Shown here: positions 24,302 to 33,765 of the stretch, one piece after another | Layout of the letters: each line of letters starts with the position of its first letter | How positions within the stretch are numbered: position 1 is the stretch's first letter | DNA from: Actinoplanes flavus | Lineage (GTDB): Bacteria; Actinomycetota; Actinomycetes; Mycobacteriales; Micromonosporaceae | Reading direction: 5' to 3' | Length of the DNA stretch: 64,000 nt | NCBI RefSeq assembly: GCF_017592555.1 | Contig: NZ_JAGFNS010000007.1 | Coordinates: 146,391-210,390 of the forward strand | The notes under the pieces: generated by a model | Seen by the model: only the letters and a program-made list of their open reading frames with translations | What the model was told of the DNA's origin: nothing | Databases searched by the model: none | Translations under genes and position numbers: made by a program

Positions 24302-27040
24302 TTAGGAGTCGCCGCCGGTCTCGCCGACCGGAGCCGCGTTGACGTCGTCGATCGCGTACTTCTTGGCCGCCTCGGCCGGTACGTGCGCCGGCACCAGGCC
24401 GCGCAGCGCCAGCTCGCGCAGCGTCGCCACGGTGACCGACTCGCCGTCCACGTGGAAGTGGCGGCGCAGGGCGTGCCGGGTGTCGCTCATGCCGAACCCG
24501 TCGGTGCCCAGCGAGGTGTAGCCGTTCGGCACCCAGCGGGCGATCAGGTCGGGCACCGCCCGCATCCAGTCGCTGACCGCCACCGACGGACCCTCGGTCG
24601 CCTCCAGCTTCTGCTGGATGTACGGCTTGCGCGGGGTGTCGCCCGGGTGCAGCAGGTTGTGCTCCTCGGCCTCGATGGCGTCGCGGCGCAGCTCGGTCCA
24701 GGAGGTGACCGACCAGACGTCGGCGCTGACCCCCCAGTCCTGGGCGAGCAGCTCCTGAGCCTTGAGCGCCCACCGCATGCCGGTGCCGGAGGCGAGCAGC
24801 TGCGCCTTCGGGCCGTCCTTCAGCGAGCTCTCGTTGAACCGGTAGATGCCCTTGAGCAGGCCCTCGGTGTCGAGGCCGGCCGGCTCGGCGGGCTGGATCG
24901 CCGGCTCGTTGTAGATGGTGAGGTAGTAGAAGATGTTCTCCTGCTTCTCGCCGTACATGCGGTGCAGGCCGTTCTCCATGATGTGGGCGATCTCGTACCC
25001 GAAGGCCGGGTCGTAGGACACCACGGCCGGGTTGGTCGCCGCGATCAGCAGCGAGTGCCCGTCCTCGTGCTGGAGGCCCTCACCGTTGAGCGTGGTCCGG
25101 CCGGCGGTGGCGCCGAGCAGGAAGCCACGGGTCATCTGGTCGGCGGCCGCCCACAGCTCGTCGGCGGTGCGCTGGAACCCGAACATCGAGTAGAAGATGT
25201 ACAGCGGGATCATCGGCTCGTCGTGCGTCGCGTACGACGTGCCGGCCGCGATGAAGCTCGCCGTGGAACCCGCCTCGTTGATGCCCTCGTGCAGGATCTG
25301 GCCGTTCGTGGCCTCCTTGTAGGACAGGAACAGCTCCCGGTCCACGGAGGTGTACGTCTGGCCGTGCGGCGAGTAGATCTTCTTGGTCGGGAAGAGCGAG
25401 TCCATGCCGAAGGTCCGGGCCTCGTCCGGGATGATCGGCACCCAGCGGGCCCCGAACTCCTTGTCCTTCATGAGGTCCTTGAGCAGGCGGACGAACGCCA
25501 TCGTGGTGGCGACCTTCTGCTTGCCGCTGCCGCCCTTGAGTCCGCTGAACGCCTTCGAGTCCGGGATCGCCAGCGACTTCGCCTTGGTCCGCCGGGTCGG
25601 GATCGACCCGCCCAGCTCACGACGGCGCTCGATCATGTACTGGAACTCGTCGGACTTCTCGCCGGGGTGGTAGTACGGCGGAAGGTACGGGTTCTCCTCG
25701 AGCTGCTTGTCGCTGATGTCGAGGTAGAGGCGGTCCCGGAAGCCCTTCAGGTCCTCCAGGGTCAGCTTCTTCATCTGGTGGGTGGCGTTGCGGGCCTCGA
25801 AGTGCGACCCGAGCGTCCAGCCCTTGACCGTCTTGGCCAGGATCACGGTCGGCTGGCCGGTGTGCTCGGTGGCCGCCTTGTACGCCGCGTACAGCTTGCG
25901 GTAGTCGTGCCCGCCGCGCTTCAGGTTCCAGATCTCGTCGTCGGTCATGCCCTCGACGAGCTTGCGGGTCCGCGGGTCACGGCCGAAGAAGTGCTCCCGC
26001 ACATACGCCCCGGACTCGCCCTTGTAGGTCTGGTAGTCACCGTCGGGCGTCACGTTCATCAGGTTGACCAGCGCGCCGTCGGTGTCGCCGGCGAGCAGGC
26101 CGTCCCACTCGCGGCCCCAGACCACCTTGATCACGTTCCACCCGGCGCCGCGGAAGAAGGCCTCCAGTTCCTGGATGACCTTGCCGTTGCCGCGCACCGG
26201 GCCGTCGAGGCGCTGGAGGTTGCAGTTGACCACGAAGGTGAGGTTGTCCAGCTCCTCGCGGGCGGCCAGGCCGATCGCGCCGAGCGACTCGACCTCGTCC
26301 ATCTCGCCGTCGCCGAGGAACGCCCAGACGCGCTGCTGGCTGGTGTCCTTGATGCCGCGGTTGTGCAGGTAGCGGTTGTACCGGGCCTGGTAGATCGCGT
26401 TCAGCGGGCCGAGACCCATGCTGACCGTCGGGAACTCCCAGAAGTTCGGCATGAGACGCGGATGCGGGTACGACGGGAGGCCGCCACCCGGGTGCGACAG
26501 CTCCTGCCGGAAACCGTCGAGCTGGTGGGTGGTGAGCCGGCCCTCGAGGTAGGCACGCGCATACATACCCGGGGAGGCGTGGCCCTGGTAGAAGATGTGG
26601 TCGCCACCGCCCGGGTGGTCCTTGCCCCGGAAGAAGTGGTTCATGCCGACCTCGTAGAGGCTGGCGCTCGACGCGTACGTCGAGATGTGACCGCCGACGC
26701 CGATCTCCGGGCGCTGCGCCCGGTGCACCAGCATCGCCGCGTTCCACCGGATGTAGGCCCGGATCCGCCGCTCGACGAACTCGTCGCCGGGGAACCAGGG
26801 CTCACGCTCCGGCGGGATGGTGTTGATGTAGTCGGTGGACGTCAGTGGCGGAACGCCGACCTGTCGCTCCCGGGCCTTCTCGAGAAGGCGCAACATCACA
26901 TAACGGGCTCTCTTCGCGCCGCGTTCGTCGATGACTCCGTTGAGCGACTCGACCCATTCGTTGGTCTCTTCAGGGTCGATGTCGGGAAGCTGGCTCGGCA
27001 GGCCATCGCTGATCACCGGGCGCTTGCGCTCCGTGGCCAC
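24302..27040 (-). CDS. aceE: Pyruvate dehydrogenase E1 component, homodimeric
   Basis: 912 residues, the large homodimeric E1 type. It decarboxylates pyruvate with thiamine diphosphate and passes acetyl to the E2 lipoyl group. TPP-binding motif [16 protein letters not shown]...[12 protein letters not shown]; His-rich active-site loop [22 protein letters not shown]-terminal transketolase-like domains. GTG 27040 follows GAGG; upstream frame has no family character. Gene order peroxiredoxin-DUF3052-aceE-FasR-fabD mirrors mycobacteria, though here gltX and the YjbQ and E1-like genes lie between. It supplies acetyl-CoA for the adjacent fatty acid operon. Confidence 0.96.
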   Translation of the reverse strand: MATERKRPVISDGLPSQLPDIDPEETNEWVESLNGVIDERGAKRARYVMLRLLEKARERQVGVPPLTSTDYINTIPPEREPWFPGDEFVERRIRAYIRWNAAMLVHRAQRPEIGVGGHISTYASSASLYEVGMNHFFRGKDHPGGGDHIFYQGHASPGMYARAYLEGRLTTHQLDGFRQELSHPGGGLPSYPHPRLMPNFWEFPTVSMGLGPLNAIYQARYNRYLHNRGIKDTSQQRVWAFLGDGEMDEVESLGAIGLAAREELDNLTFVVNCNLQRLDGPVRGNGKVIQELEAFFRGAGWNVIKVVWGREWDGLLAGDTDGALVNLMNVTPDGDYQTYKGESGAYVREHFFGRDPRTRKLVEGMTDDEIWNLKRGGHDYRKLYAAYKAATEHTGQPTVILAKTVKGWTLGSHFEARNATHQMKKLTLEDLKGFRDRLYLDISDKQLEENPYLPPYYHPGEKSDEFQYMIERRRELGGSIPTRRTKAKSLAIPDSKAFSGLKGGSGKQKVATTMAFVRLLKDLMKDKEFGARWVPIIPDEARTFGMDSLFPTKKIYSPHGQTYTSVDRELFLSYKEATNGQILHEGINEAGSTASFIAAGTSYATHDEPMIPLYIFYSMFGFQRTADELWAAADQMTRGFLLGATAGRTTLNGEGLQHEDGHSLLIAATNPAVVSYDPAFGYEIAHIMENGLHRMYGEKQENIFYYLTIYNEPAIQPAEPAGLDTEGLLKGIYRFNESSLKDGPKAQLLASGTGMRWALKAQELLAQDWGVSADVWSVTSWTELRRDAIEAEEHNLLHPGDTPRKPYIQQKLEATEGPSVAVSDWMRAVPDLIARWVPNGYTSLGTDGFGMSDTRHALRRHFHVDGESVTVATLRELALRGLVPAHVPAEAAKKYAIDDVNAAPVGETGGDS

Positions 27041-27209
27041 AGGCAATCCTCTAGGTGTGAGTGACGGGATCCGTGCGACCCAAGGTGGCGAATCGCTCGG
27101 AATAGGTCTCCATCCTGCCCCCTCACGGTGTGACTCGTCACGCCTACCGGCCGTCTCAGCGACGCTCGACACACGTACTGACCAGTAACTTTGTGACCCG
27201 GCGGGGACG

Positions 27210-27614
27210 TCAGCCCTGGACGAACGAGAAACGCACCTGGCGGGACGGATTGTCGCCGTTCGGGTCGACCAGACAGATCGACTGCCAGGTGCCGAGCGCG
27301 ATCCGGCCGTCGATCACCGGCAGGGTGGCGTACGGCGCGATCCACGCCGGAAGCACGTGGTCCCGGCCGTGCCCCGGCGAGCCGTGCCGGTGCTGCCACC
27401 GGTCGTCGGTGGGAAGCAGTTCGCCGATCGCGGTCAGCAGGTCGTCGTCCGAGCCGGCCCCGGTCTCGATGATCGCCACCCCGGCGGTCGCATGCGGGAC
27501 GAAGACGTGCAGCAGGCCGTCCTTCTCGGACTCGGCGAACCGGGCCGCCTCCCGGGTGATGTCCGTGACGGTGGGCGAGCGGCCGGTCCGGACGGTGATC
27601 ACTTCAGTACGCAT
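27210..27614 (-). CDS. YjbQ/UPF0047 family protein
   Basis: 134 residues of the UPF0047/YjbQ family: [29 protein letters not shown] and [38 protein letters not shown], with the conserved His residues. YjbQ proteins have been linked to thiamine-phosphate synthase-like activity, and this one lies beside a TPP-dependent enzyme gene. That link is only suggestive. Start ATG 27614. Confidence 0.9.
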   Translation of the reverse strand: MRTEVITVRTGRSPTVTDITREAARFAESEKDGLLHVFVPHATAGVAIIETGAGSDDDLLTAIGELLPTDDRWQHRHGSPGHGRDHVLPAWIAPYATLPVIDGRIALGTWQSICLVDPNGDNPSRQVRFSFVQG

Positions 27615-27682
27615 CCGCCGACCCTAGCGAGACCTTTTCCGGACGGTGGAGACCGAGCCGCCGATCCGTGGCCGAGCGCGAC

Positions 27683-27802
27683 TCAAGGTAGGTCCGGAAA
27701 AGGTCCCGGCGCATAGAGATCGAGCACCAGGAACACCGCCGCCGCGCAGAGCAGCCAGCCCACGCACCGCGCGACGGCCACGGCGGCGGCCGACAAGATC
27801 AT
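27683..27802 (-). CDS. Possible 39-residue membrane peptide
   Basis: An ATG-to-TGA frame encodes mostly one hydrophobic helix (AVAVARCVGWLLCAAAVFLV) plus a short tail ending GPFPDLP. It fills most of the 218-bp gap between the YjbQ gene and the E1-like gene. The ribosome-binding site is weak, so this is a candidate only. Confidence 0.3.
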   Translation of the reverse strand: MILSAAAVAVARCVGWLLCAAAVFLVLDLYAPGPFPDLP

Positions 27803-27895
27803 GTCACCGAGTACACCATCGGGTGACGCCGCGTGGGCCTAGATCGAGATTTCTCGCAGTGGCACGGCTGGCGCGGGTCGGGAATGCTGAACTCC

Positions 27896-30127
27896 GTGAC
27901 CACCCCGCAAAGCCTCGACGAGCGGTTCCGCGATGCGGTCTCGGCCCTCCGGCCACCGGAGTCCGGGCGTGCCCCCGGCGATCCGGTCCGCGACGGCACC
28001 ACCCTGACCGGCGCCCGTGCCCGGGACCTCTTCGACGCCCAGCTCACCAGCCGCCACCTCGACCTCGCCGCGCGCTGGCTGCGCAGCTTCAACGAGGGCT
28101 TCCACACCGGCGGGTCGGCCGGCCACGAGGGCAACGCCGCGGTCGCCGCGGCGCTGCGCGCCGACGATCCGGCCCTCCTGCACCACCGATCATCGGCCTT
28201 CTATTGCGTACGGGCGGCGAGCACCGCCGCCGGAGGCGCCCCGGACACGTCCCGGCGGCTCGAGGAAGCCGCCCGCGACATCCTGCGAGGCGTGGTCGCC
28301 TCGGTCCGCGACCCGATCACCGGCGGCCGCGACAAGATCTTCGGCAACCCGGCGCTGCACCTCGTCCCGGCGCTCTCGGCCGGCGGCGGCCACCTGCCCC
28401 GGGCGGCCGGCCTGGCGCACGCCCTCACCCGGCCCGGGCACGCCGCCCCGTGGCCCGAGGACGCGATCGTGGTGGCCTCCTTCGGCGACGGCGCGACGGC
28501 CCGCCCCGGCGCCGCGGTCGCCCTCGACACCGCCGGCCGCCTCGGGCACGCCGGGCAGCCGGCGCCGCTGCTGCTGATCTGCGAGGACGACGCCCCCGCC
28601 GGCGCCGGCCCGGACGGCTGGGTGGCCGGAGTGCTGCGCGGGCGACCAGGACTGCGGTATTCGTACGCCGACGGATGCGACCTGGCGGCGGCGTACGACG
28701 CGGCGGCCGAGGCGGCCGAGTTCGTCCGCCGCGAGCGCCGCCCCGCCGTCCTGCACCTGGCCACCCTGCACCTGCTCGGCCTGCCCGGCGACCCCGACCC
28801 CGGCGACAGCCTGGACCGCGACCCGCTGATCGGCACCGCCCGGCTGCTCGTCGCCGCCGGCCTGCTCGGCCCGGACGAGGTCATCACCCGGTACGACGAG
28901 GTCGGCTGGCAGGTCCGCAAAGCCGCCGAAGAGGTGCTCGGCGAACCGAAACTCGCCTCGACCGCGGAGGTCGTCGCCTCACTCGCGCCGCGCCGTCCGC
29001 TGCGGGTCGCGCACGCCGTCTCCGAAGCGGCCGGGCACGCCCTCGGCGCCGGGGCGCCCACCCGCCTGCGGGCCTTCGGCGGCCGCCTCCCCGAGGACAC
29101 CGGGCCGATGACCCTGGCACAGACCATCGGCGCCACCCTCACCGACGCGCTGCTGGCCAACCCCGGCACGCTGATCTTCGGCCCCACCGTCACCCGCGGC
29201 GGACGGCACGGCGTCACCACCGGGCTGTCCGAGCACGCCACCGACCGGGTCTTCGACAGCCCGCCGGACGCTACCACGATCCTCGGGCTGGCCCTCGGCG
29301 CCGGGCTGGCCGGGCAACTGCCGGTGCCCGAACTCGACTGCCTGGCCGCCCTGCACAGCGGCATGGAGCAACTGCGGGCCGAGGCGGCCACCATGGCGTA
29401 CCTGTCGGCCGGCGCCTACCGCAACCCGCTGGTGCTGCGCGTGCCCGGGTTCGCCCAGCCGTACGGGATCGGGGGTCACCTGGACAACGACAACGCGCTC
29501 GCCGCGCTGCGAGAGATCCCCGGTCTCGTGGTCGCGGCGCCCGCCCGCGCCGCCGACGCGGCGCCGATGCTGCGCTCCTGCCTCGCCGCGGCCGAGGTGG
29601 ACGGCAGCGTCTGCGTCTTCCTCGAGCCGGCCGCCCTCTACCAGACGAGGGACCTCTATCAACAAGGCGACAACGAGTGGCTGGCGCCCTATCCCGCCCC
29701 CGGCGGATGGGCCGACGAGCACGTGCCGATCGGCCGCGCGCGGATCTACGGGCTGGGCACCGCGCAGGACCTGACCATCGTGACGTACGGCAACGGCGTC
29801 CGGATGTCGCTGCGTGTCGCCGCCCAACTGGCCGCCGACGGATACGGCTCCCGGGTGGTCGACCTCCGGTGGCTGAACCCGCTGCCCACGGCCGATCTGC
29901 TGCGCGAGGCCGCGGCCACCGGGCGGGTGCTCATCGTCGACGAGACACGGCGTTCCGGAGGAGTCGGCGAAGGGGTGCTGGCAGCCCTGGTCGACGGGGC
30001 GTTCGTCGGATCCGCACGCCGGGTGGCGGCCGCGGATGTGCCGGTTCCGCTCGGTCCCGCCGCCCAGCAGGTTCTGGTGGGAGAGGATGCCATCACACAG
30101 GGTGCCCACGCCCTGCTGGCGCGGTAA
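27896..30127 (+). CDS. Fused alpha/beta E1 2-oxoacid dehydrogenase-like protein
   Basis: About 743 residues. The first ~330 resemble the E1 alpha subunit, the rest the E1 beta subunit (EQLRAEAATMAYLSAGAYRNPLVLRVPG; QDLTIVTYGNGVRMSLRVA; LIVDETRRSGGVGEGVLAAL). Normal alpha-subunit TPP motif is GDG...(E)N(N/D); here GDGATARPGA is followed by LLLICEDDAPAGAGP, and the usual RLLGH segment reads HLLGLPGD, so the alpha active site looks altered. It may be a divergent branched-chain or other 2-oxoacid E1. No lipoyl E2 gene is adjacent. GTG 27896 (TTPQSLDERF) is preferred; ATG 27884 is possible. Confidence 0.75.
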   Translation: MTTPQSLDERFRDAVSALRPPESGRAPGDPVRDGTTLTGARARDLFDAQLTSRHLDLAARWLRSFNEGFHTGGSAGHEGNAAVAAALRADDPALLHHRSSAFYCVRAASTAAGGAPDTSRRLEEAARDILRGVVASVRDPITGGRDKIFGNPALHLVPALSAGGGHLPRAAGLAHALTRPGHAAPWPEDAIVVASFGDGATARPGAAVALDTAGRLGHAGQPAPLLLICEDDAPAGAGPDGWVAGVLRGRPGLRYSYADGCDLAAAYDAAAEAAEFVRRERRPAVLHLATLHLLGLPGDPDPGDSLDRDPLIGTARLLVAAGLLGPDEVITRYDEVGWQVRKAAEEVLGEPKLASTAEVVASLAPRRPLRVAHAVSEAAGHALGAGAPTRLRAFGGRLPEDTGPMTLAQTIGATLTDALLANPGTLIFGPTVTRGGRHGVTTGLSEHATDRVFDSPPDATTILGLALGAGLAGQLPVPELDCLAALHSGMEQLRAEAATMAYLSAGAYRNPLVLRVPGFAQPYGIGGHLDNDNALAALREIPGLVVAAPARAADAAPMLRSCLAAAEVDGSVCVFLEPAALYQTRDLYQQGDNEWLAPYPAPGGWADEHVPIGRARIYGLGTAQDLTIVTYGNGVRMSLRVAAQLAADGYGSRVVDLRWLNPLPTADLLREAAATGRVLIVDETRRSGGVGEGVLAALVDGAFVGSARRVAAADVPVPLGPAAQQVLVGEDAITQGAHALLAR

Positions 30128-30226
30128 ATTGCCACACACTCGGTGCGCCACTTGCGTACCGGCCCCGGAATGTGTGGACTACCCCCAGGTTCCGGAACAT
30201 TTTTGACGGCTAGGAGGATTTGGACA

Positions 30227-30658
30227 GTGAGCGCGACCGCGGGTCAGGCCGACGGCGTACGCAGCCTGGCGGACCGGTTCGGCTTCGAGCCGAACATGGT
30301 GGTCATGGAGATGGGTTACGACGAGGACGTCGATGAGGATCTCCGTGACGCCCTGACCGAACGCGTCGGAGAGCTGGTCGACGAGGACACCGACGAGGTG
30401 GTCGACGCGGTGCTGTTGTGGTACCGCGACGGCGACGACGACCTTTTCGAAATCTTGACCGACGCACTCGGCCCCCTCGCCGACAACGGCGTGGTGTGGC
30501 TGTTGACCCCGAAAGCCGGCCGTGACGGGCACGTCGAGCCGAGCGAGATCAGCGAGGCGGCCCCCACCGCGGGCCTCCAGCAGACCTCGACGGTGAACGC
30601 CGGCAAGGACTGGACAGGCGCGCGCCTGGTCTCCCCACGGGGCGCCAAGAAGAAGTAG
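30227..30658 (+). CDS. DUF3052 family protein
   Basis: 143 residues: DRFGFEPNMVVMEMGYDEDVDEDLRDALTERVGELVDEDTDEVVDAVLLWYRDGDDDL, very acidic in the first half, with a C-terminal basic end (PRGAKKK). DUF3052 is found throughout Actinobacteria beside aceE and the AhpE-type peroxiredoxin, the arrangement here. Function unknown. GTG 30227 lies nine bases after AGGAGG. Confidence 0.9.
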   Translation: MSATAGQADGVRSLADRFGFEPNMVVMEMGYDEDVDEDLRDALTERVGELVDEDTDEVVDAVLLWYRDGDDDLFEILTDALGPLADNGVVWLLTPKAGRDGHVEPSEISEAAPTAGLQQTSTVNAGKDWTGARLVSPRGAKKK

Positions 30659-30680
30659 CTCACTGCCCTCACCCCTCTCT

Positions 30681-30705
30681 GGTCGGCGCCCGGCGGGCGC
30701 CGACC
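30681..30705 (+). terminator. 11-bp hairpin after the DUF3052 gene
   Basis: GGTCGGCGCCC, loop GGC, exact complement, 22 bases after the stop codon and before the peroxiredoxin gene. It may attenuate rather than end read-through, since both genes run in the same direction. Confidence 0.6.
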
Positions 30706-30736
30706 ATGCGGCGTTAGCCTGGTCTAGGCTGGGCGG

Positions 30737-31201
30737 ATGCCGATCGAGCTGGGCGTGCCGGCGCCGGACTTCGTCCTCAAGGACCAGAACAACCAGGAGG
30801 TACGCCTCAGCGACTTCCGCGGTCGCAAGGCGGTCCTGCTGGTGTTCTACCCGCTGGCGTTCAGCCGCCGCTGCCACGGCGAGCTCACCGAGATCCAGGA
30901 GAACCTTCCGGCGTACGCGAACGACCACGTCCAGGTGCTGACGGTGAGCGTCGACTCGGTCTACGGCCACAAGGTCTGGGCCGACCAGGAAGGCTTCGAC
31001 TTCCCGCTGCTCGCCGACTTCTGGCCGCACGGCGAGGTGGCCCGCGCCTACGGCGTCTTCGACGACGAGCGCGGCTTCGCCAACCGCGGCACCTTCTTGA
31101 TCGACCCGGCGGGCCGCATCGTCTTCGCCGAGATGAACACCCCCGGCGAGGCCCGCGACCAGGCCCCCTGGCGCGCCGCCCTCGCCACCCTGAACCACTG
31201 A
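30737..31201 (+). CDS. AhpE-type one-Cys peroxiredoxin
   Basis: 154 residues. Reduces hydroperoxides. The peroxidatic Cys46 is in YPLAFSRRCHGELTEIQE; the family consensus has Thr three residues before Cys, replaced by Ser here, which is conservative. Length and position beside DUF3052 match M. tuberculosis AhpE. C-terminal resolving Cys is absent, in line with the one-Cys class. Start ATG 30737. Confidence 0.88.
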   Translation: MPIELGVPAPDFVLKDQNNQEVRLSDFRGRKAVLLVFYPLAFSRRCHGELTEIQENLPAYANDHVQVLTVSVDSVYGHKVWADQEGFDFPLLADFWPHGEVARAYGVFDDERGFANRGTFLIDPAGRIVFAEMNTPGEARDQAPWRAALATLNH

Positions 31202-31244
31202 TCCCCGGCAGGGTAGGATGACGACTCCGGCTTTTCGCCGAGCC

Positions 31245-31316
31245 GGGCGCGTAGCTCAGTGGGAGAGCACTCGCCTTACAAGCGAGGGGTCGTAGGTTCG
31301 AAACCTACCGCGCCCA
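31245..31316 (+). tRNA. tRNA-Val(TAC)
   Basis: 72-nt cloverleaf: acceptor GGGCGCG pairs with CGCGCCC, D-arm GCTC...GAGC, anticodon stem CTCGC/GCGAG with loop CTTACAA (anticodon TAC at 31277-31279), T-arm GTAGG-TTCGAAA-CCTAC. CCA is not encoded. No mobile element is attached to it. Confidence 0.96.
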
Positions 31317-31444
31317 CCCTTCTTGATCAGGGCTGGAGCGGGCCACCGGTTCGGCCGGTGACCCGGCCGGTCTCGAATCCGGTTCTCGTCGGCTCGTTGC
31401 CGGAAACCCTCACCGGGCTGAATTCGCTGCGCGATGCTGTGGGC

Positions 31445-32083
31445 ATGACGATGACCTCGGGTCGCGAGCGCCTGATTTCGGCGGTGGCCGTCACGGTGAG
31501 TCTTTCGCTCGTCGGCGCGTCGGCCGCCTCGGCTACGGATACCGCCGCCGGGGCCGAGGAGATCCGCGCCTGCGTCACCAAGAAGTCCGGCGATGTCAGA
31601 GTCCTGCGCAAGGGCGGGCGGTGTAAGGCCACAGAGTCGGCATTGTCCTGGGAGCGGCAGGGCCCTCCGGGCGCGCGTGGACCGCAGGGGCCGGCCGGCG
31701 CCAAGGGCGAGGCGGGTGAACGAGGCCCCGAGGGCGACCCGGGCGCGCCGGGCGCCGCGGCGTCGGCCTATGTGCGGGAGAACGAGCTGGTCGTCCCCAA
31801 AGGCCAGACGGGAACCATGCCCGCCGTCTCCTGCGACGAGGGTGACATGCTCACGGGTGCTTTCAACCGATGGCTGTCCGGTGACTCGCCGCAGTTCTCG
31901 TCGGACAACACCTGGGAGCAGGGGTACTACGCGGCCGGAAGCACCGGGGAATATCGGCTCGACCCGGTGACCGGGTTCATGATCAGCACGATTCCCTTCG
32001 AGATAACCGATGATCCCGAGGGGGAGACTCCGGCCTATCAAGGGGCCAGAATCCGCGTTCAGTGCCTGGATCTCACTCCGTAG
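31445..32083 (+). CDS. Secreted collagen-like protein
   Basis: 212 residues. Signal peptide (RLISAVAVTVSLSLVGASAASA), then a short domain with two Cys (IRACVTKKSGDVRVLRKGGRC), about 11 Gly-X-Y triplets (GPPGARGPQGPAGAKGEAGE and on to GAPGAA), and a C-terminal beta-rich domain of about 100 residues with SCDEGDMLTGAF and IRVQCLDL. The layout is that of bacterial collagen-like surface or exosporium-type proteins that trimerise through the triple helix. ATG 31445 is the start; the frame runs back into the tRNA, which is a shadow. Its end overlaps the DUF402 gene tail by 11 bp. Confidence 0.8.
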   Translation: MTMTSGRERLISAVAVTVSLSLVGASAASATDTAAGAEEIRACVTKKSGDVRVLRKGGRCKATESALSWERQGPPGARGPQGPAGAKGEAGERGPEGDPGAPGAAASAYVRENELVVPKGQTGTMPAVSCDEGDMLTGAFNRWLSGDSPQFSSDNTWEQGYYAAGSTGEYRLDPVTGFMISTIPFEITDDPEGETPAYQGARIRVQCLDLTP

Positions 32084-32621
32084 CGGCTGGGTTTCCGGTC
32101 CGCGGAGGCGTGGCGCCGCCCAGGCGGGTCATCCAGCCGAGGGCGTGTGTGCCGAAAGGCTCGTCGGCTCTGGTCAGGGCGTTGTGCAGGTGGGCGGCGG
32201 CGGCCGTCGCCCGGGTCACCATCTCGGGTGGGTAGCCGAATTCTCGGCGGTGCTGGTCGAACTCGTCCTCGTCCTCGATCAGGACGCGGCCGTCGGGGCG
32301 GAAGCGGGTCACGTCGATGTCCAGGTCGATGACCGTGATGCGGCCGGGGGAGTGTTCGGCCGGGGTGGTCACGTCGCAGTAGATCTCCTGGGTGGAGGGC
32401 TCGGCCAGGAACATCGCCATCCACCAGCCGTCGTGCGGGATCAGGCGGACCGCGTCGTGGCGGGTGTGCTCGACCGGGCTGGCGCCGTAGCTGAAACGCA
32501 CCACGCTGCCTCTCGGCGTGCCGATCCAGGTGCCGTGCTCGTCGTCGCCGAGCCGGAGGCCGGTGACGCTGCGGTGCGGGCGGCCGTCGTATTTGCGCAG
32601 CACCAGCTCGACCCTGTCCAC
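32073..32621 (-). CDS. DUF402-domain protein
   Basis: 182 residues of the DUF402 fold (FomD/Sa-nucleotide-phosphatase-like): VELVLRKYDGRPHRS, GTWIGTPRGSVVRFSYG, GWWMAMFLAEPSTQEIYCDVTTPAEH, VIDLDIDVTRFRPDGRVLIEDEDEFDQHRREFGYP. The Tyr, Asp and Glu residues of the family active site are retained. Some relatives hydrolyse nucleoside phosphates. GTG 32621 has no ribosome-binding site but TAGTCT ends seven bases before it, suggesting a leaderless mRNA. A longer frame upstream is low-complexity and rejected. Confidence 0.83.
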   Translation of the reverse strand: MDRVELVLRKYDGRPHRSVTGLRLGDDEHGTWIGTPRGSVVRFSYGASPVEHTRHDAVRLIPHDGWWMAMFLAEPSTQEIYCDVTTPAEHSPGRITVIDLDIDVTRFRPDGRVLIEDEDEFDQHRREFGYPPEMVTRATAAAAHLHNALTRADEPFGTHALGWMTRLGGATPPRTGNPAATE

Positions 32622-32628
32622 GGGGGCG

Positions 32629-32634
32629 AGACTA
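32629..32634 (-). promoter_or_regulatory. Possible -10 element of a leaderless DUF402 transcript
   Basis: TAGTCT on the minus strand lies seven bases before GTG 32621, the distance expected if transcription starts at the start codon. No clear -35 is seen. Confidence 0.35.
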
Positions 32635-32907
32635 GCCGCAACCGGGGCGCAACGGGGTGGGGGCTCAGCCGGGAGCGGACCGGACCGATCACAGTTGGTG
32701 TCCGCGGGGAACACCCGCGGTGGGCGGGTCCCGGCCGGTTTCCCCTTGGCGGCCGGGGCCCGCCCGGCAGCGCCGAGGCCGTGATCATGCCCGGCCGGGA
32801 TCTCACCATCTGAATTCATTCACGCGTCTCACCTTTTCGGGGGACGCGCGGACGACCCCGGTCCAGGCTAGGGTTGTCGAGTGACATGTGGACTCGTGCA
32901 AAGAGCC

Positions 32908-33543
32908 TCAGGCTGCCCGGCGAGCGGTGGACAGCTGCCGGGGGATGTCCGGTTGTCCCGGCCGGCGAGCCGGGCCCAGCGCGATGACCAGGCGCTCCTG
33001 CACCTGGGCCGAGTCCGGCAGGCGCCACTGTGACCGGCCGGGCGGCACTTCCCAGCGGACCGGTCCGTCGGCCGTCCGGCTGGGCGGTGCCGGGATCCAC
33101 GATCCTACGCCGTGCCGCACCACGTCGAGGCGCCGTTCGAGTTCGGGTCGCAGCGCGGTGCCCGGCCGGACGAGGAACATCCAGCTCCCGGCCGGGGTCA
33201 CGGCGACCGGCCCGGCGTTCGGGCCGTGCCGGCCGAGCGACGCGGGCACCTCCAGGACGTCGAAGACCGTTCCCGTGGTGAGGAGAACGGTGTAGGGGTG
33301 CCGTCGCCACCAGTCGGTGATCCGGGCCGGATCGTCGGTGGCGGAGGTGACCCAGGACTCGATCGCCGGGTGACATCCGGTGATCGGGCAACCCGGCCGT
33401 CCGCAGTCGTACCGGCTTCCGGTCAGGTACGAGCCGGGCATCACGGGCCAGCCATGTGCCGCGTACCGCAGGGCGGCGCGGCGCAGGAGTGGCCGGTCGA
33501 GGATTGACGGTGGGACGAACGGCTGACGGCTGGTCCACTGCAT
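32908..33543 (-). CDS. Prim-pol-like domain protein
   Basis: 211 residues similar to the bifunctional DNA primase/polymerase N-terminal domain: LRRAALRYAAHGWPVMPG, CGRPGCPITGCHPAIESW (Cys-rich zinc-like knuckle), DWWRRHPYTVLLTTGTVFDVLEVPASLG. Actinobacteria carry chromosomal stand-alone copies without helicase partners; their role is unknown. The usual catalytic DxD is not obvious (FDVLEV has one Asp and Glu), so activity is uncertain. ATG 33543 chosen over 33597 because homologue-like sequence begins at MQWTSRQ. Divergent from the XRE regulator. Confidence 0.75.
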   Translation of the reverse strand: MQWTSRQPFVPPSILDRPLLRRAALRYAAHGWPVMPGSYLTGSRYDCGRPGCPITGCHPAIESWVTSATDDPARITDWWRRHPYTVLLTTGTVFDVLEVPASLGRHGPNAGPVAVTPAGSWMFLVRPGTALRPELERRLDVVRHGVGSWIPAPPSRTADGPVRWEVPPGRSQWRLPDSAQVQERLVIALGPARRPGQPDIPRQLSTARRAA

Positions 33544-33621
33544 AGCTCGATACCCCCGGGATCGGGCGGGAGCGCCGTTACCCGTCACGACAACCATCGT
33601 TGGGCTCGGCGGATCCACCCT

Positions 33622-33634
33622 TTGCAACTTGCAA
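33622..33634. promoter_or_regulatory. TTGCAA-C-TTGCAA palindromic site in a divergent promoter
   Basis: A symmetrical 13-bp element in the 222-bp gap between the prim-pol-like gene and the XRE regulator. Its core GCAACTTGC recurs upstream of the GAPDH-like gene at 52898-52910. Could be an operator for the adjacent XRE regulator. Confidence 0.4.
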
Positions 33635-33765
33635 GAAAACTACGAGCATCGGTGAGCAGGCGATCACACACGCTGTGCGATCTGTGCACACGTGAGCGGT
33701 CCACACTGCGAGTGACACCGGATGGCTCGCCGGCGGAAAGACCGCCGGTTGAGTGGGGAGGCACC

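Noticed and set aside
24383..27064. 893-residue plus-strand frame over aceE
   Set aside because: Antisense shadow of the conserved aceE gene.
31245..31316. tRNA-Val as attachment site of the element
   Set aside because: No second copy of its 3' end occurs near the element; the true repeats are at rnpB.
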